Part shown: piece after piece, positions 44,349 through 53,924 of the stretch
Numbering within the stretch: position 1 is the stretch's first letter
Layout: each line of letters begins with the position of its first letter
Assembly (NCBI GenBank): GCA_910586775.1
Contig: CAJUJN010000003.1
Coordinates: 1-64,000 of the forward strand
From: an uncultured Acetatifactor sp.
GTDB lineage: Bacteria; Bacillota; Clostridia; Lachnospirales; Lachnospiraceae
Length of the DNA: 64,000 nt
Direction: 5' to 3'
Notes under the pieces: generated by a model
The model's database searches: none
Told to the model about the DNA's origin: nothing
Seen by the model: the letters and a program-made list of their open reading frames with translations, nothing else
Program-made: the position numbers and the translations under genes

Positions 44349-45683
44349 TCAGTTTGCGGCAACCCCTTCCGCCCGCCTCAAATACAAAATCCCCGTCACA
44401 TCCGCAAGAATCCATCCAATAGGAATGGCACTCCAGATGCCGACCACTCCGATCTGAGGAACAGGTGCCAGTATGTAAGCCAGCGCAACCCTGGTTCCCA
44501 GGGAGATGACAGTGAGCACCAGCGACATTTCAGGCCGGTTGATTCCCCGGTAATATCCGTATAACAGAAACAGAATACCGATTCCGCAGTAAAATGCACC
44601 TTCTATCCGCAGATACCCTGCACCGATGGCAATGATTCCTGCTTCCTCCGGGCTGATGAAGAGCAGCATCAGGTATGGGGCAGACAGAAATACCAGAACG
44701 GATACGAATATACAAAAAAGCATGGATACCCTGACGGCACTCCGCATACCCTCCCGCACCCGCTTTTTTTGTCCGGCACCGTAATTCTGGGAGATGAAGA
44801 GGGAGAACGCATTGCCGAATTCCTGGGCCGGCATATAGGCAAAGGAATCAATCTTTACAGCTGCGGCGAAAGCAGCCATCACCTCCGCGCCAAAGCTGTT
44901 CACCAGTCCCTGTATCATCAGGATGCCGAAGTTCATCACCGACTGCTGTATGGACGAGGAAAAGGCAAAGCGGAGGATTTCGGCAGCGGAGCCTTTTTCC
45001 GGTGTGAAAGAATGCATGTCAAAACGAAGCTGAGGCTCCTTCATCCAGGTATATGCCATCAGCCCCAGACCGGACACTGCCTGAGCAATCACGGTGGCTG
45101 CCGCGGCTCCGGCAATTCCCCATCTGCACACCGTCACGAAACATAAGTCAAGCACTATATTCAGCAGGGCAGTGCTTCCCAGAAAATACAGCGGCACCAC
45201 GGAATTGCCCACCGCCCGGAGCAGATAGGCAAAGTAATTGTACAGAAATACGAAGAAAATCCCCAGGAAAATAATCCATACGTAAGTGTGCATCATTTCC
45301 ATCAGTTCTTCCGGAACATGCAGAATGCGGAGAATGGGGCGTCGCAGCACCATGACCAGCAGGTTCAGCAGGACGGTGACGCCGCCTGTGAGCAGAAAGG
45401 ACAACTGCATGCTGTCCATCATCTTCTTCTCTTCCTTTTTTCCGAAATAATAGGAAAACAGGGCACCGCTTCCCATACACATACCGATGAGGATGGAAGT
45501 CAGGAAGGTCATCAGAGTGTAGGCGGAACCCACTGCCGCCAGGGCGTCCGGCCCCAGAAACTGTCCTACGATTAACGTGTCGGCAATATTGTAAAACTGC
45601 TGCAGAAGGTTCCCCAGAATCATGGGGGCTGCAAACAGAAGCATGTTTTTGGTCACGCTTCCCCGGGTCAGGTCTTTTTTCAT
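44349..45683 (-). CDS. MATE-family efflux transporter
   Basis: A 444-residue membrane protein with 12 predicted helices in two related halves. It exports drugs or metabolites by cation antiport. The N-terminal MATE pattern APMILGNLLQQFYNIADTLIVGQFLGPDALAAVG is characteristic (residues about 20-53), and the second half has the matching PAQEFGNAFSLFISQNYGAGQ. The start at 45683 is chosen because AGGAGA lies 9 bases upstream; the earlier ATG at 45704 overlaps that site. It stands alone, with the sRNA-like region downstream. The substrate is unknown. Confidence 0.9.
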   Translation of the reverse strand: MKKDLTRGSVTKNMLLFAAPMILGNLLQQFYNIADTLIVGQFLGPDALAAVGSAYTLMTFLTSILIGMCMGSGALFSYYFGKKEEKKMMDSMQLSFLLTGGVTVLLNLLVMVLRRPILRILHVPEELMEMMHTYVWIIFLGIFFVFLYNYFAYLLRAVGNSVVPLYFLGSTALLNIVLDLCFVTVCRWGIAGAAAATVIAQAVSGLGLMAYTWMKEPQLRFDMHSFTPEKGSAAEILRFAFSSSIQQSVMNFGILMIQGLVNSFGAEVMAAFAAAVKIDSFAYMPAQEFGNAFSLFISQNYGAGQKKRVREGMRSAVRVSMLFCIFVSVLVFLSAPYLMLLFISPEEAGIIAIGAGYLRIEGAFYCGIGILFLLYGYYRGINRPEMSLVLTVISLGTRVALAYILAPVPQIGVVGIWSAIPIGWILADVTGILYLRRAEGVAAN

Positions 45684-45807
45684 TTGGATACTTCTCCTGT
45701 TCATGACAATAGAAAGTCTGCTTTCTGCTATAAAAGTATATCTTAGTTACAGAAACTGTCTTTTATAAGCATGTCTGCCTTTAGTATAACATTAAGATTT
45801 CGGTTAT

Positions 45808-46002
45808 TCAATGGAGTGCACAGGTTTCGTGTAGTTTTTCCAGTTCCGTTTTCCGTGGGAGGTCCCGAATGTCTTTTATGGATTTGGAGAACGGGTACTC
45901 ATATAAAATGATTGCAGACCGGAAGGGGCAGCTGCCGTCGTCATTGACAATTTGCCTGAAATACGATACCTTATATTTGTGAGTATATCTTTCGTTTTCC
46001 AT
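45808..46002 (-). CDS. Possible small hypothetical protein (64 aa)
   Basis: A 64-codon frame starting MENERYTHKYKVSYFRQIV, rich in charged and aromatic residues, looks more protein-like than the average intergenic frame. It lacks a clear ribosome site and I recognise no family. Longer starts upstream (to 46059) add unlikely sequence. The surrounding gap between the MATE gene and the next gene (45684-46170) otherwise holds GAGTATA-type repeat ends and an intron-site-like motif. Treat as weak. Confidence 0.3.
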   Translation of the reverse strand: MENERYTHKYKVSYFRQIVNDDGSCPFRSAIILYEYPFSKSIKDIRDLPRKTELEKLHETCALH

Positions 46003-46084
46003 AGTACATAAGGAAGTGTCACGAAATAAATTTGCAGGATTCCACACGGAAAGGCGCATATATACTGGTGTTTCACTCCTGAAA

Positions 46085-46113
46085 GTGCAAATTTATTTCC
46101 AGACAATTCCTAA
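46085..46113 (+). repeat. Relative of the group II intron insertion site (empty)
   Basis: TGCAAATTTATTTCCAGACA then ATTCCTAAC resembles the 5' exon of the intron at 14684-14713 (TGCAGCAGTTATTTTCCGAC, AGTTCCTA). The 3' part TTCCTA equals IBS1 exactly; the IBS2 position reads TCCAGAC instead of TCCGAC. No intron is inserted here. Confidence 0.5.
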
Positions 46114-46170
46114 CGGAGTCAGGAAGATGATTCTATGCTTAAAAGTATATTGTGCGGGCAGGGGGATTTT

Positions 46171-46905
46171 ATGAGAAAAACTGTGAGGCATGCCGTATGT
46201 ATTCTGTTGATTCTGATATTAGGCGTTTCCACCGCGCTGCTGGCTTATCTGCACTTTGGCGCGGCGGACAGCGGGAATCTTTCCGGGGAGTGGACGGCAG
46301 AACTGGATATGACGGAACAGGCGGCTATGGCGGCCTATATCTGGCTTCGGGACATAGAAGCGGTCTCCGTAACGCTGGAGGAGACGGAAAGCCGAATGCA
46401 GGATTTGAGTGTTCAGGTGGAATTGATTTTTGAACAGACTTCCCGTCAGGGGGGAACCTTTTACAGCAGTGTTCTGCCGGAAAGTTATGAGGCCTGCAGA
46501 CAGGCGGCTTATGAGGCATTGGCGGAAGAATTTCGGGTGCTTGTGTCGGAAAGGCTTCGCATGGCGGGCTATGGGGACGGCGCGGACGGGTCAGCGGCGG
46601 AAGCTTTGGCGGCGGAGGCTTTCGGGATGTCTACCGTATCCTGGCTGATGTCCTGCGGCCCGGCCCTGCTGCCTTCCCTGGAAGAACTGCAGGCCAGGTA
46701 TGACGGCAGCGGCAATTATGAGGCGGCAGACGGTATTCTGATCAGGCAGTTTAAAGCGGGGGCCTGTGCCGGCACGAAGGCGGAGAGTTATATCAGGAAG
46801 GATTCCGGCCTGATTCTGTCCGGTGAAGCAGATGAATCCGGCTCCGGCCGCTCTGAGGAGCATTATCCCGTGATGTATACTTTAAAGCAGCCGGCAAATC
46901 AATAA
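46171..46905 (+). CDS. Exported protein of unknown function
   Basis: A 244-residue protein with a signal peptide or anchor (about residues 8-28, VCILLILILGVSTALLAYLHF) and no lipobox. The mature part is acidic and helical (MTEQAAMAAYIWLRDIEAV, SLEELQARYDGSG). I do not recognise a family. The start at 46171 has a GGGGGA site; the ATG at 46135 would add 12 residues before the basic n-region. Its neighbour 440 bp downstream is a D,D-carboxypeptidase gene, so a cell-envelope role is possible but unproven. Confidence 0.65.
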   Translation: MRKTVRHAVCILLILILGVSTALLAYLHFGAADSGNLSGEWTAELDMTEQAAMAAYIWLRDIEAVSVTLEETESRMQDLSVQVELIFEQTSRQGGTFYSSVLPESYEACRQAAYEALAEEFRVLVSERLRMAGYGDGADGSAAEALAAEAFGMSTVSWLMSCGPALLPSLEELQARYDGSGNYEAADGILIRQFKAGACAGTKAESYIRKDSGLILSGEADESGSGRSEEHYPVMYTLKQPANQ

Positions 46906-47347
46906 CCAATGTTCCGGTTTTACAGCGGATTTTTCTCAACATATAGTCGCCGGCGGTAAAGCTTATACAGCCCCGGAAATTGGATGTCTTGTCAGTTTAG
47001 GGAGGGATTATTACTTTTTCGGGAGATAGAAGCCGATAAATTCCGGCATTGCCTGTGTTCGTAAATGCGTTCTGTAATAACGCGTGAAACGAAAAATTGA
47101 ATTTCGGAAATTTTGGTAGCATAATCCGGGAACTGGATTGGGTGTGTGCCCGGAAAGGTGGGGAATCGGAAAGGATGAATGCCGAAAGGCTCCATGTTAT
47201 ACTGCAGACCGCCAGGATTTACAGTGATGCCTCCGGGAAAATACCTGACTGGCGGTCTGCAGTCGGGTTGTAATGCAAATTCAACCGGTGCGCAGTATAA
47301 ATGGCCCGGAGATTCCGAGAGGATATGAAAAAAGAAAGGGAGACCAT
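46906..47347. other. Intergenic region with one full 100-bp repeat
   Basis: A 442-bp gap without a convincing gene on either strand. Its right part holds the 100-bp palindromic repeat (47199-47298), and an AGAAAGGGAGA ribosome site leads into the carboxypeptidase gene. The left 290 bp (46906-47198) show no motif I can name. Confidence 0.55.
47199..47298 (+). repeat. 100-bp palindromic repeat, copy A
   Basis: Bounded by ATACTGC (47199-47205) and GCAGTAT (47292-47298). Inside, CTGCAGACCGCCAG (47202-47215) pairs perfectly with 47249-47262. The element is nearly identical, in opposite orientation, to copy B at 56482-56581, and part of it recurs at 20983. It ends 50 bp before the carboxypeptidase start codon. 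Confidence 0.85.
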
Positions 47348-48759
47348 ATGAAAACAATTCTTCGGAAAATAAATTGCCTGATTCTATGTACGGTTCTGGT
47401 ATGTTCCATTTCCTCATTCAGGGCCGTCGCCGCTTTCAATATTCCGGGCAGCTGCCAGGTACAGGCTGACGGCGGCGCTCCATACACCGTGAAGACTTTT
47501 GACTGCGACTATGCAAATAATACTTATCTGTCTCTGCGGGATATTGCCATGGTTCTGAAGGACACGGACAAATCCTTCTCCCTGGAGATTACGAAAAATG
47601 CTGTAGCGCTGAACCCGGGAGAGGACTATGTGCCTGTGGGGGCGGAGAATATCCCCTGGGGGGAGGATGAAATACCGGATGCTTCTGTGCGGAGAAACGA
47701 ATTTAAAGTGAGCGGGGAGACAATGTCCTATTATACCCTGATTGCAATGCTGCCTTCCGGCAGTTACGACTGCTTCCTGATGGCTGCAGATCTGGCCATG
47801 ATTCTGGACACGAATATCACCATGCCCGGAACGGGCATTGGGCCCATGTCGGAGAGAACGGTTATTTCTGCGGGGTCAACAGTGTGCTGGCGGGGGACGC
47901 ATTCACCGGGGAAATCTATTACAGCTACCAGGCCGATACATCATTCCCCATAGCAAGCACTTCCAAACTGATGACCTGCCTGTTGGCCATGGAGGCTGTC
48001 TCGGCAGGAGAGCTGAGCCCGGAGGATTTGGTCACGGTTTCTGAAGCGGTGCAGCTGCTGTCCGATTCTTCCGACGGGGTGATACCAATGGAAGCCGGGC
48101 AGCAGGTCACCGTGCAGGATCTTCTGACAGGTGCCCTGCTGCCCTCTAGCAACGAGTGTGCGCTGTGCCTGGCGGAAGCGGTAGCCGGCTCGGAGGAGGC
48201 TTTTGTGGAGCGGATGAACGGGAAAGCGTCGGAACTGGGACTTTCCCGGGCAGTTTTTTTCAACAGCAACGGTCTGCCTGTCTACACGGAAGCACCTGTT
48301 CCCGCAAAGCTTCAGAACCGCATGAGCGCGGAGGACATGTTCCGGCTGGTGTCTTATCTGTTAAAGGTTTATCCGCAGATTACGGATATTACATCCCAAC
48401 AGTCTGCTGTTTTGGAATCTCTGGGACAGGAGGTGCGCAATACCAATCCGCTCCTGCGCAACATGCCCCAGGTAACCGGGCTGAAGACCGGAACCACCAA
48501 CAAGGCCGGAGCCTGTCTGGTCACGTCTCTGTCCGCCGATGACGGAACGATGGAACATGAACTTGTAGTCATTGTTCTGGGAACTGAGGATTCCATAGAG
48601 AGAGGGCGTGTTTCCGGCCTGTTGGCCAGATATGCGCTGGATGTATTTTATTCCGGTACGGAAGACACAGAAGCCGGGACAGCCGAAAATCCCGGCAGCC
48701 TGCCCACAAACGCCGAGACGGCAGTGGACTGGATTCTGGATACTGCAAAAAAGCGCTGA
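47348..48759 (+). pseudogene. D-Ala-D-Ala carboxypeptidase (S11 family), frameshifted
   Basis: The first frame (from 47348) has a signal peptide and a copper-amine-oxidase-N-like stalk domain (YLSLRDIAMVLKDTDKSFSLEI), then passes into nonsense after MSER near 47855. The second frame continues as ENGYFCGVNSVLAGDAFTGEI and carries the complete penicillin-binding core: STSK (SxxK), SSN (SxN) and KTGTTNKAG (KTG box). The junction lies in GGAGAGA, where one or two bases differ from an open frame. A single intact gene would encode about 470 residues trimming peptidoglycan stem peptides. It is either a recent pseudogene or an assembly error; the rest is well conserved. GGGAGA precedes the ATG. Confidence 0.8.
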
Positions 48760-48839
48760 CGGCAGGCTGCCAATCGTTTCCGGGGAACTGTGGGCGCCCT
48801 GCGTACACTTTTTTTCACCCCCTGTTCTGCCGGCTCAGG

Positions 48840-48965
48840 ATGCTGTCCCGGCAGGGCAGCCAGCCGAGCCTGGAGGAGCTGGGCACGGTCTCCGAAGCGG
48901 CACAGCTGCAGTCCGGTTTCTCTGTGGAGAGCGGGCGTGAAAATTTCAGCCGATATAAAAGATAA
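48840..48965 (+). pseudogene. Short remnant resembling part of the carboxypeptidase gene
   Basis: One frame reads SLEELGTVSEAAQLQSGFSVESG and stops at 48965. It resembles SPEDLVTVSEAVQLLSDSSDG from the carboxypeptidase at 48018-48080, with no start and no other domain. It looks like the decayed relic of a duplicated gene. The similarity is short, so this is tentative. Confidence 0.35.
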
Positions 48966-48993
48966 AGGTCAATATTCGCAGAGGCGGACGGAT

Positions 48994-50436
48994 TTACCAC
49001 ATGGCTGTGGGAGCGGCAGCGGATGCGTCCTGCGCCATTTGCTCTCTCTTTTTGAAGAAATGATCAATTTCACTTTTGATGGAATCGGCGGAAAGTGACT
49101 TGGAAAGATACCCTTCAGGTCTGAGGGAAATCGCTTTTTTGACACTCGCGCTGTCCACCCTGCTGGTCAGAAAGATGACAGGAATATCTGTAAGATCCTT
49201 TTCAGAGCGGATCATTTCCAATACCTGGCTGCCGCTGCAGACAGGCATCTCATAATCCAGCAGAATCAGGTCAGGGCGGGCCAGGGTAATGCTTCGGATG
49301 GCGGACATGCCGGAATCCGCCGTCTGTACTTCGTAGTCGCTGTTCAGTAAATGGATCATGCTTGTTCGCATAAAGTCCGAGTCGTCTACCACCAATATTT
49401 TCTTTTTCCGGGTGGATGCGGCTTCGGCGGCGCTGCCGGAGCGGGGATGCGCTTCGCTTTCGGCAGAGGGGCTTAAAGAGCACAGATGGGTTTCAAGCTC
49501 GCTCACGGCATTCTCCGTGACAGCTGAAATGCCGTCCCGGCTAAGCGGTCTTTCTGAAGCAGCCATGCAATAGGCAAAGTAGCCATGGCCGGTGTCGAAC
49601 AGAAGGCTGAGCTGAAGGCTCTGCCGCTCATACATTTTGTAAAACTGTTCATAGGACAGCAGATGCTCATTTGTCAGTTCAAACTGCTGCAATGCGGAAA
49701 AATAACGTTTGACACGTTCAACAAGCTGTCTGGCCGCATATCTCGCCACATTGGACAGCATCGTGTCAGTGGACTCCGATTTGGCGTCTATGACATTGCC
49801 GATGGTGCTGCCGATCAGCTGTTCTTCGAAAAGCAGGAAAAATTCCCATCTCTTTTTATCTTTGCTGCTGTAGATTAGCCGGCAGCAGATAACGTCCCCG
49901 AATTTTTCTCCGGTATAACAGCTGCTGATCAATTGTGTATCGAGCCGGAACATGCTGTGCAGCAGGCTGGCGATGGTCTGCCCCATTACGGCCTGTTCCT
50001 CTTCCGGCAATAGCTTTTCCCAGTGCCGGACCGGTTCGCCGCTTACGATCATATGATCCTCTATCAGAGTATGTCCCATCAGCCATCCTGCACATACACC
50101 GAGAAAATGGTGAATGGAGGTTTCGGAAAAGTGAGTCATCTCCAGTTCGTGTTCCAGGGCAGGAAGCATTCTTTCACGGAAGTCCCGGTGGATGCGTCTG
50201 TGTGCCTCAAGTCCCGGGTAGTCTATGGAGGCCATATAGGCTTCCTCATCCGCGAAGTGCTGTATAGCATGATCCTTAAAGTACTTTATCGCCTCCTGGC
50301 AGGCAAAGTGGCTTTTCTCTTCGTTATGCCCAAAGGCATACAGCTTGTTGAGAATGCTGAAGAGCTTTTTGTGTTCCCTGTCGATAATGTCTACTCCCAC
50401 ATTGTACCGTTCATCCCATTTCAAACAATTTCCCAT
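48994..50436 (-). CDS. Bacteriohemerythrin - middle domain - response receiver fusion
   Basis: A 480-residue cytoplasmic signalling protein. Residues 1-130 form a hemerythrin with all di-iron ligands of the family: His22, His60, Glu64, His79, His83, His122 and Asp127. It probably senses oxygen or nitric oxide. Residues about 145-295 are an alpha/beta domain somewhat like CheX/CheC phosphatases; I am not sure. Residues 345-462 are a REC domain with Asp351/352, the phosphorylation site Asp394, Thr424 and Lys446. There is no output domain, so the REC part may be the output, as in CheY. AGGAGG precedes the ATG. No chemotaxis or kinase gene is nearby, so the partner is unknown. Confidence 0.85.
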   Translation of the reverse strand: MGNCLKWDERYNVGVDIIDREHKKLFSILNKLYAFGHNEEKSHFACQEAIKYFKDHAIQHFADEEAYMASIDYPGLEAHRRIHRDFRERMLPALEHELEMTHFSETSIHHFLGVCAGWLMGHTLIEDHMIVSGEPVRHWEKLLPEEEQAVMGQTIASLLHSMFRLDTQLISSCYTGEKFGDVICCRLIYSSKDKKRWEFFLLFEEQLIGSTIGNVIDAKSESTDTMLSNVARYAARQLVERVKRYFSALQQFELTNEHLLSYEQFYKMYERQSLQLSLLFDTGHGYFAYCMAASERPLSRDGISAVTENAVSELETHLCSLSPSAESEAHPRSGSAAEAASTRKKKILVVDDSDFMRTSMIHLLNSDYEVQTADSGMSAIRSITLARPDLILLDYEMPVCSGSQVLEMIRSEKDLTDIPVIFLTSRVDSASVKKAISLRPEGYLSKSLSADSIKSEIDHFFKKREQMAQDASAAAPTAMW

Positions 50437-50894
50437 ATGTTTTCCTCCTTAAAATGCCGGGACGGTTTCTTCTTTCCGCCTGACGGTTCCCGGTTCGGTC
50501 GATTTGGCATCGTATATTTCCGGCGGCTTACAGAACGCCCGGTAGCTGGAAATGCATGAATGCCTGCCTGTAAATCAGAGAGGCCGGAAATAGGCTTTGT
50601 TATTATGATGGCTGTGAGGTGTCAGGTTTTTTCTTATATTTTATTCTGTAGGTGCAGAAAATGTGCCAGTTTCTGACATTTTTCGCCTTATTTTGTATCA
50701 ATACCAATTCTTTATCTGCAATTCATGAAATCTTAATAGGCACTCCGAGTCATAGTGTGCTATACTTAAACAGTGGTGTCTAAGGCATACACGTTCGGTA
50801 GTTTTACTCACTGCCTGCAGCTCGTGTCCGAAGGAAATATGCTGCCATGCGCTGCAGAGGATGTGAAAAGGAAAAAAAGAAAGGAAGTATAAAA
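50437..50894. other. Divergent promoter region
   Basis: A 458-bp gene-free region between the hemerythrin-receiver gene and the orphan binding-protein gene. TATACT (50761-50766) is a plausible -10 box for the rightward gene. No repeat of the families seen elsewhere is present. Confidence 0.4.
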
Positions 50895-53192
50895 ATGATG
50901 TTTAAGAAAAAGGCAGTTTGCCGGCGTATTCTGACTTTGGGACTGACTGCGGCCATGATGCTGTCCATGGCAGCCTGCGGCAAAACCGGAGAAGAGGAGA
51001 CGGAGAAAAAGGAATGGGCCTGGGTCCCGGAATATGTTACAATTGATGATGAGAATGTATCCTATTATGATATGCAGCTGGCGGGGGACGGGCTTTTTTA
51101 TCTTTCCTACGATTATGATGAAGCCGCAGAGACATCTTCCCAGAGTATTTGCAGATATTCCCTGGCGGACGGCAGTATAACGAAGACACCGCTGTCTTAT
51201 GCGGAGGAAAAGAACTGGAATCTGAACCGCACCGTCTTTGCGGCGGACGGCAGCATGTACGGGACAGCAGATGTCTATAATGAGGATTATAGCGAGCGCG
51301 AGACCTGGCTGTGCAAATTTGACGCTCAGGGCAATCAGATATTTGCGGAAGATATGACGGAGCTGGTGAGTGACAACTATGTGGATTTCATGGCCATGGA
51401 CGAGGAGGGAAGGATTTACGTCTCAGGGGATTCCGTTATCTGGCTGTTTGATCAGGATGGCAGGAATCAGGGCAGTGTGTCGCCGGATGTTGGCGGAAAC
51501 GGATGGATTCGTTCCATGGGCAGAGGGAAGGACGGCAGGGTATATGCCTGTTACTACAACAATGACGGTTATGTTCTGACGGATATTGACTTTGAGGGCA
51601 GGAAGACAGGGGGTACCTATGAGAACTTCCCCAGCGGAAATAATGACAGGCTGGTACCCGGCATCGACAAGGATTTCCTGGTGCAGGACGGCAGCAGAGT
51701 ATTTGAATACGATATAAAGACCCAGAGTGCGGAGGAGCTGTTCAGCTGGCTGGACAGCGATATCAACGGCAGTTATGTACAGAATTTCTGGGCTTTGGAT
51801 GATGGGCGCATCCTTGCAGTCACCATGGACTGGGATGCCAATGAAGAAGGAATCACACTGCTGACAAAGAAAAAGGCCAGTGAAGTGCCCCAGAAAGAGA
51901 CTATTGTGGTGGGAACGCTCTACGGGGACTCCAACATTCAGGCAGAGGCGGTGAGGTTCAACAAATCCAATGACAAATATCATATCAGCATCCGGGAATA
52001 TCTGGATTTCAATAATTGGAACGGGGAGGGAGAAGACGCTTACAGAGCCTATGTAGCGGACGGAATCAGCCGGATAAACAATGACATCACATCAGGCAAT
52101 TGTCCTGACATTATGGATCTCAGCGGCCTGAACATAAAGCAGCTGGCGGCAAAGGGGGTTTTCGAGGACCTGAACGGTTATCTGGAGAAGAGCGATAAGC
52201 TGAAGCGTTCCGATTTCCTGGAGAATATACTGGATGCCTATACCCTGGGAGGAACCCTGGTCAGCATTCCCTACAGCTTTCAGCTGCAGACCGTTGTGGG
52301 CAAGGCTTCGGAGGTGGGAAGCGAGATGGGATGGACCATCGATGAGCTGATTGCCTATGCGGATGCCCATCCGGACGCACAGCTTTTCGACAGTGTATCC
52401 AGGGATCAGATCATGATGTATCTGATGATGTATAATGCGGATTCCTTTGTGGACTGGAACACAGGGGAATGCTATTTCGATACGGATGCGTTTAAAAATG
52501 TGCTGAATTTCGTGAAACGCTTCCCTGACGAGGTGCATCCGGAGGAGGGTGATCTGTCCACGCCCAACAAGATTCAGCGGGGAGAGGTACTTCTCTATCA
52601 GGCAAATCTGTATAACTTTAACGAGATACAGGTGTGCAATGAGGTTTTCCAGGGGGATGCCGCTTATATCGGTTATCCCACCACGGACGGCAGCGCAGGA
52701 TGTATGCTTTCTGCTTCCCAGACCTATGCCATTCTGTCCAAGGCGAAGCAGAAGGAGGGAGCATGGGAGTTTCTGGAAGGCTTCCTGGCAAAGGAAGTGG
52801 ATCTGGAGAGGGGCAGCTTTTTCGGTTTTCCCACGAGGGAGAGTATGCTGAAAGCCATGGCGGAGGAGGCTGTCAAGGTAGAATACTATACGGACGAGAA
52901 CGGAGAGATTGTTCTGGACGAGGACGGGGAGCCTGTTGTCATGGGAGGGGGAGGCGGTTTTTCCTACGGCGACGGCTGGAGCTACGATTACCGTATTCCC
53001 ACTCAGGAAGAGGTGGACCTGACCATGTCTTTGATGGAGACTGCCAGGCCTGTGTCCTATTCCGATGGAGACGAGGTCCTCAATATCATCAGTGAAGAGG
53101 CGGCAGCTTTCTATCAGGGACAGAAGAGCGTGGACGAGGTGGCGTCGGTGATACAGAGCCGTGTCAAAATCTATGTGGGCGAGAGCAGGTAA
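50895..53192 (+). CDS. Large orphan solute-binding lipoprotein with propeller-like N-terminus
   Basis: A 765-residue lipoprotein (lipobox MAAC, Cys28). Residues about 45-335 contain repeated beta-strand units with DG turns (AADGSMYG, EEGRIYVSG, KDGRVYACY), like a beta-propeller. Residues about 350-765 match family-1 extracellular solute-binding proteins (IVVGTLYGDSNIQAEAVRFN, then GNCPDIMDLSGLN). No permease or ATPase gene is adjacent, so it may serve a distant importer or act as a sensor. An acidic/Gly-rich stretch (about 675-700) lies near the C-terminus. The start at 50895 follows AAAGGAAG and begins the signal peptide. Confidence 0.8.
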   Translation: MMFKKKAVCRRILTLGLTAAMMLSMAACGKTGEEETEKKEWAWVPEYVTIDDENVSYYDMQLAGDGLFYLSYDYDEAAETSSQSICRYSLADGSITKTPLSYAEEKNWNLNRTVFAADGSMYGTADVYNEDYSERETWLCKFDAQGNQIFAEDMTELVSDNYVDFMAMDEEGRIYVSGDSVIWLFDQDGRNQGSVSPDVGGNGWIRSMGRGKDGRVYACYYNNDGYVLTDIDFEGRKTGGTYENFPSGNNDRLVPGIDKDFLVQDGSRVFEYDIKTQSAEELFSWLDSDINGSYVQNFWALDDGRILAVTMDWDANEEGITLLTKKKASEVPQKETIVVGTLYGDSNIQAEAVRFNKSNDKYHISIREYLDFNNWNGEGEDAYRAYVADGISRINNDITSGNCPDIMDLSGLNIKQLAAKGVFEDLNGYLEKSDKLKRSDFLENILDAYTLGGTLVSIPYSFQLQTVVGKASEVGSEMGWTIDELIAYADAHPDAQLFDSVSRDQIMMYLMMYNADSFVDWNTGECYFDTDAFKNVLNFVKRFPDEVHPEEGDLSTPNKIQRGEVLLYQANLYNFNEIQVCNEVFQGDAAYIGYPTTDGSAGCMLSASQTYAILSKAKQKEGAWEFLEGFLAKEVDLERGSFFGFPTRESMLKAMAEEAVKVEYYTDENGEIVLDEDGEPVVMGGGGGFSYGDGWSYDYRIPTQEEVDLTMSLMETARPVSYSDGDEVLNIISEEAAAFYQGQKSVDEVASVIQSRVKIYVGESR

Positions 53193-53328
53193 TGTTCTCA
53201 TTTTGCGGGTATAGAGAGGCTTAGGGGAAAAATGAATAGACGTATGTCCTGAAATATGTTATAATTTTCGCAGAAACGTATTAGCGAACAGAAAAAACGT
53301 ATATTTTCTCTGTAAAGGAGGGTGCGGC

Positions 53329-53917
53329 ATGGCAAGGGTAGTAGGCATAGGTCACCAGAACTTTGAACAGTTGATTCAGTCAGGGTGTTTTTATATTGAC
53401 AAGACCAGGTTTATCAGGGAATGGTGGGAGAACGGGGATGTGGTCACGTTGATTACCCGTCCCAGGCGTTTTGGCAAGACGCTGAATATGAGCATGCTGG
53501 AGCAGTTTTTCTCCCTGGAATATGCAGGCAGGGGAGAACTGTTTCAGGGGCTTGCTATCTGGCAGGAGAAATTTTCTGATGGGGAAAAATCCTCTGACGG
53601 AAACTATAAGTACAGACAGTTGCAGGGGACATATCCGGTCATCAGCCTTTCCTTTGCCAATGTCAAGGAAACCTGTTTTTCGAACGCAAGGAAAAAGATA
53701 TGCCAGACAATCAGGAATCTGTACAATAAATTTGATTTTTGAATTCAGGGTAAATAATCCCAAAAGGGAGAAGACTCTGGAGGATACGGTGCAGACTGCC
53801 CTTGGCCAGATTGAGGAGATGCACTATGAGGCTTCGCTGTTGGCAAAGGGGATTCCCGCAGAGCGAATCAGAAAATATGGGTTTGCGTTTCGTGGGAAAG
53901 AAGTTCTGATAGGGTAG
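53329..53917 (+). pseudogene. Internally deleted AAA-ATPase-like/PD-(D/E)XK protein gene
   Basis: The first 137 codons are the intact N-terminus of an AAA-ATPase-like protein (PF09820 type): FEQLIQSGCFYIDKT, LITRPRRFGKT (P-loop-like) and SMLEQFFSLEY. At about 53735 the frame jumps directly to the extreme C-terminus, FEFRVNNPKREKTLEDTVQTALGQ to IRKYGFAFRGKEVLIG, in another frame. About 1 kb of coding sequence (typical length is 500-580 residues) is missing. AAGGAGG precedes the ATG. The other broken member of this family lies at 21018. Confidence 0.82.
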
Positions 53918-53924
53918 AGAGACA

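Noticed and set aside
45876..46106. 76-codon minus-strand frame overlapping the small hypothetical gene
   Set aside because: It spans repeat-like sequence and lacks start signals; the other frame in this region looks slightly more protein-like.
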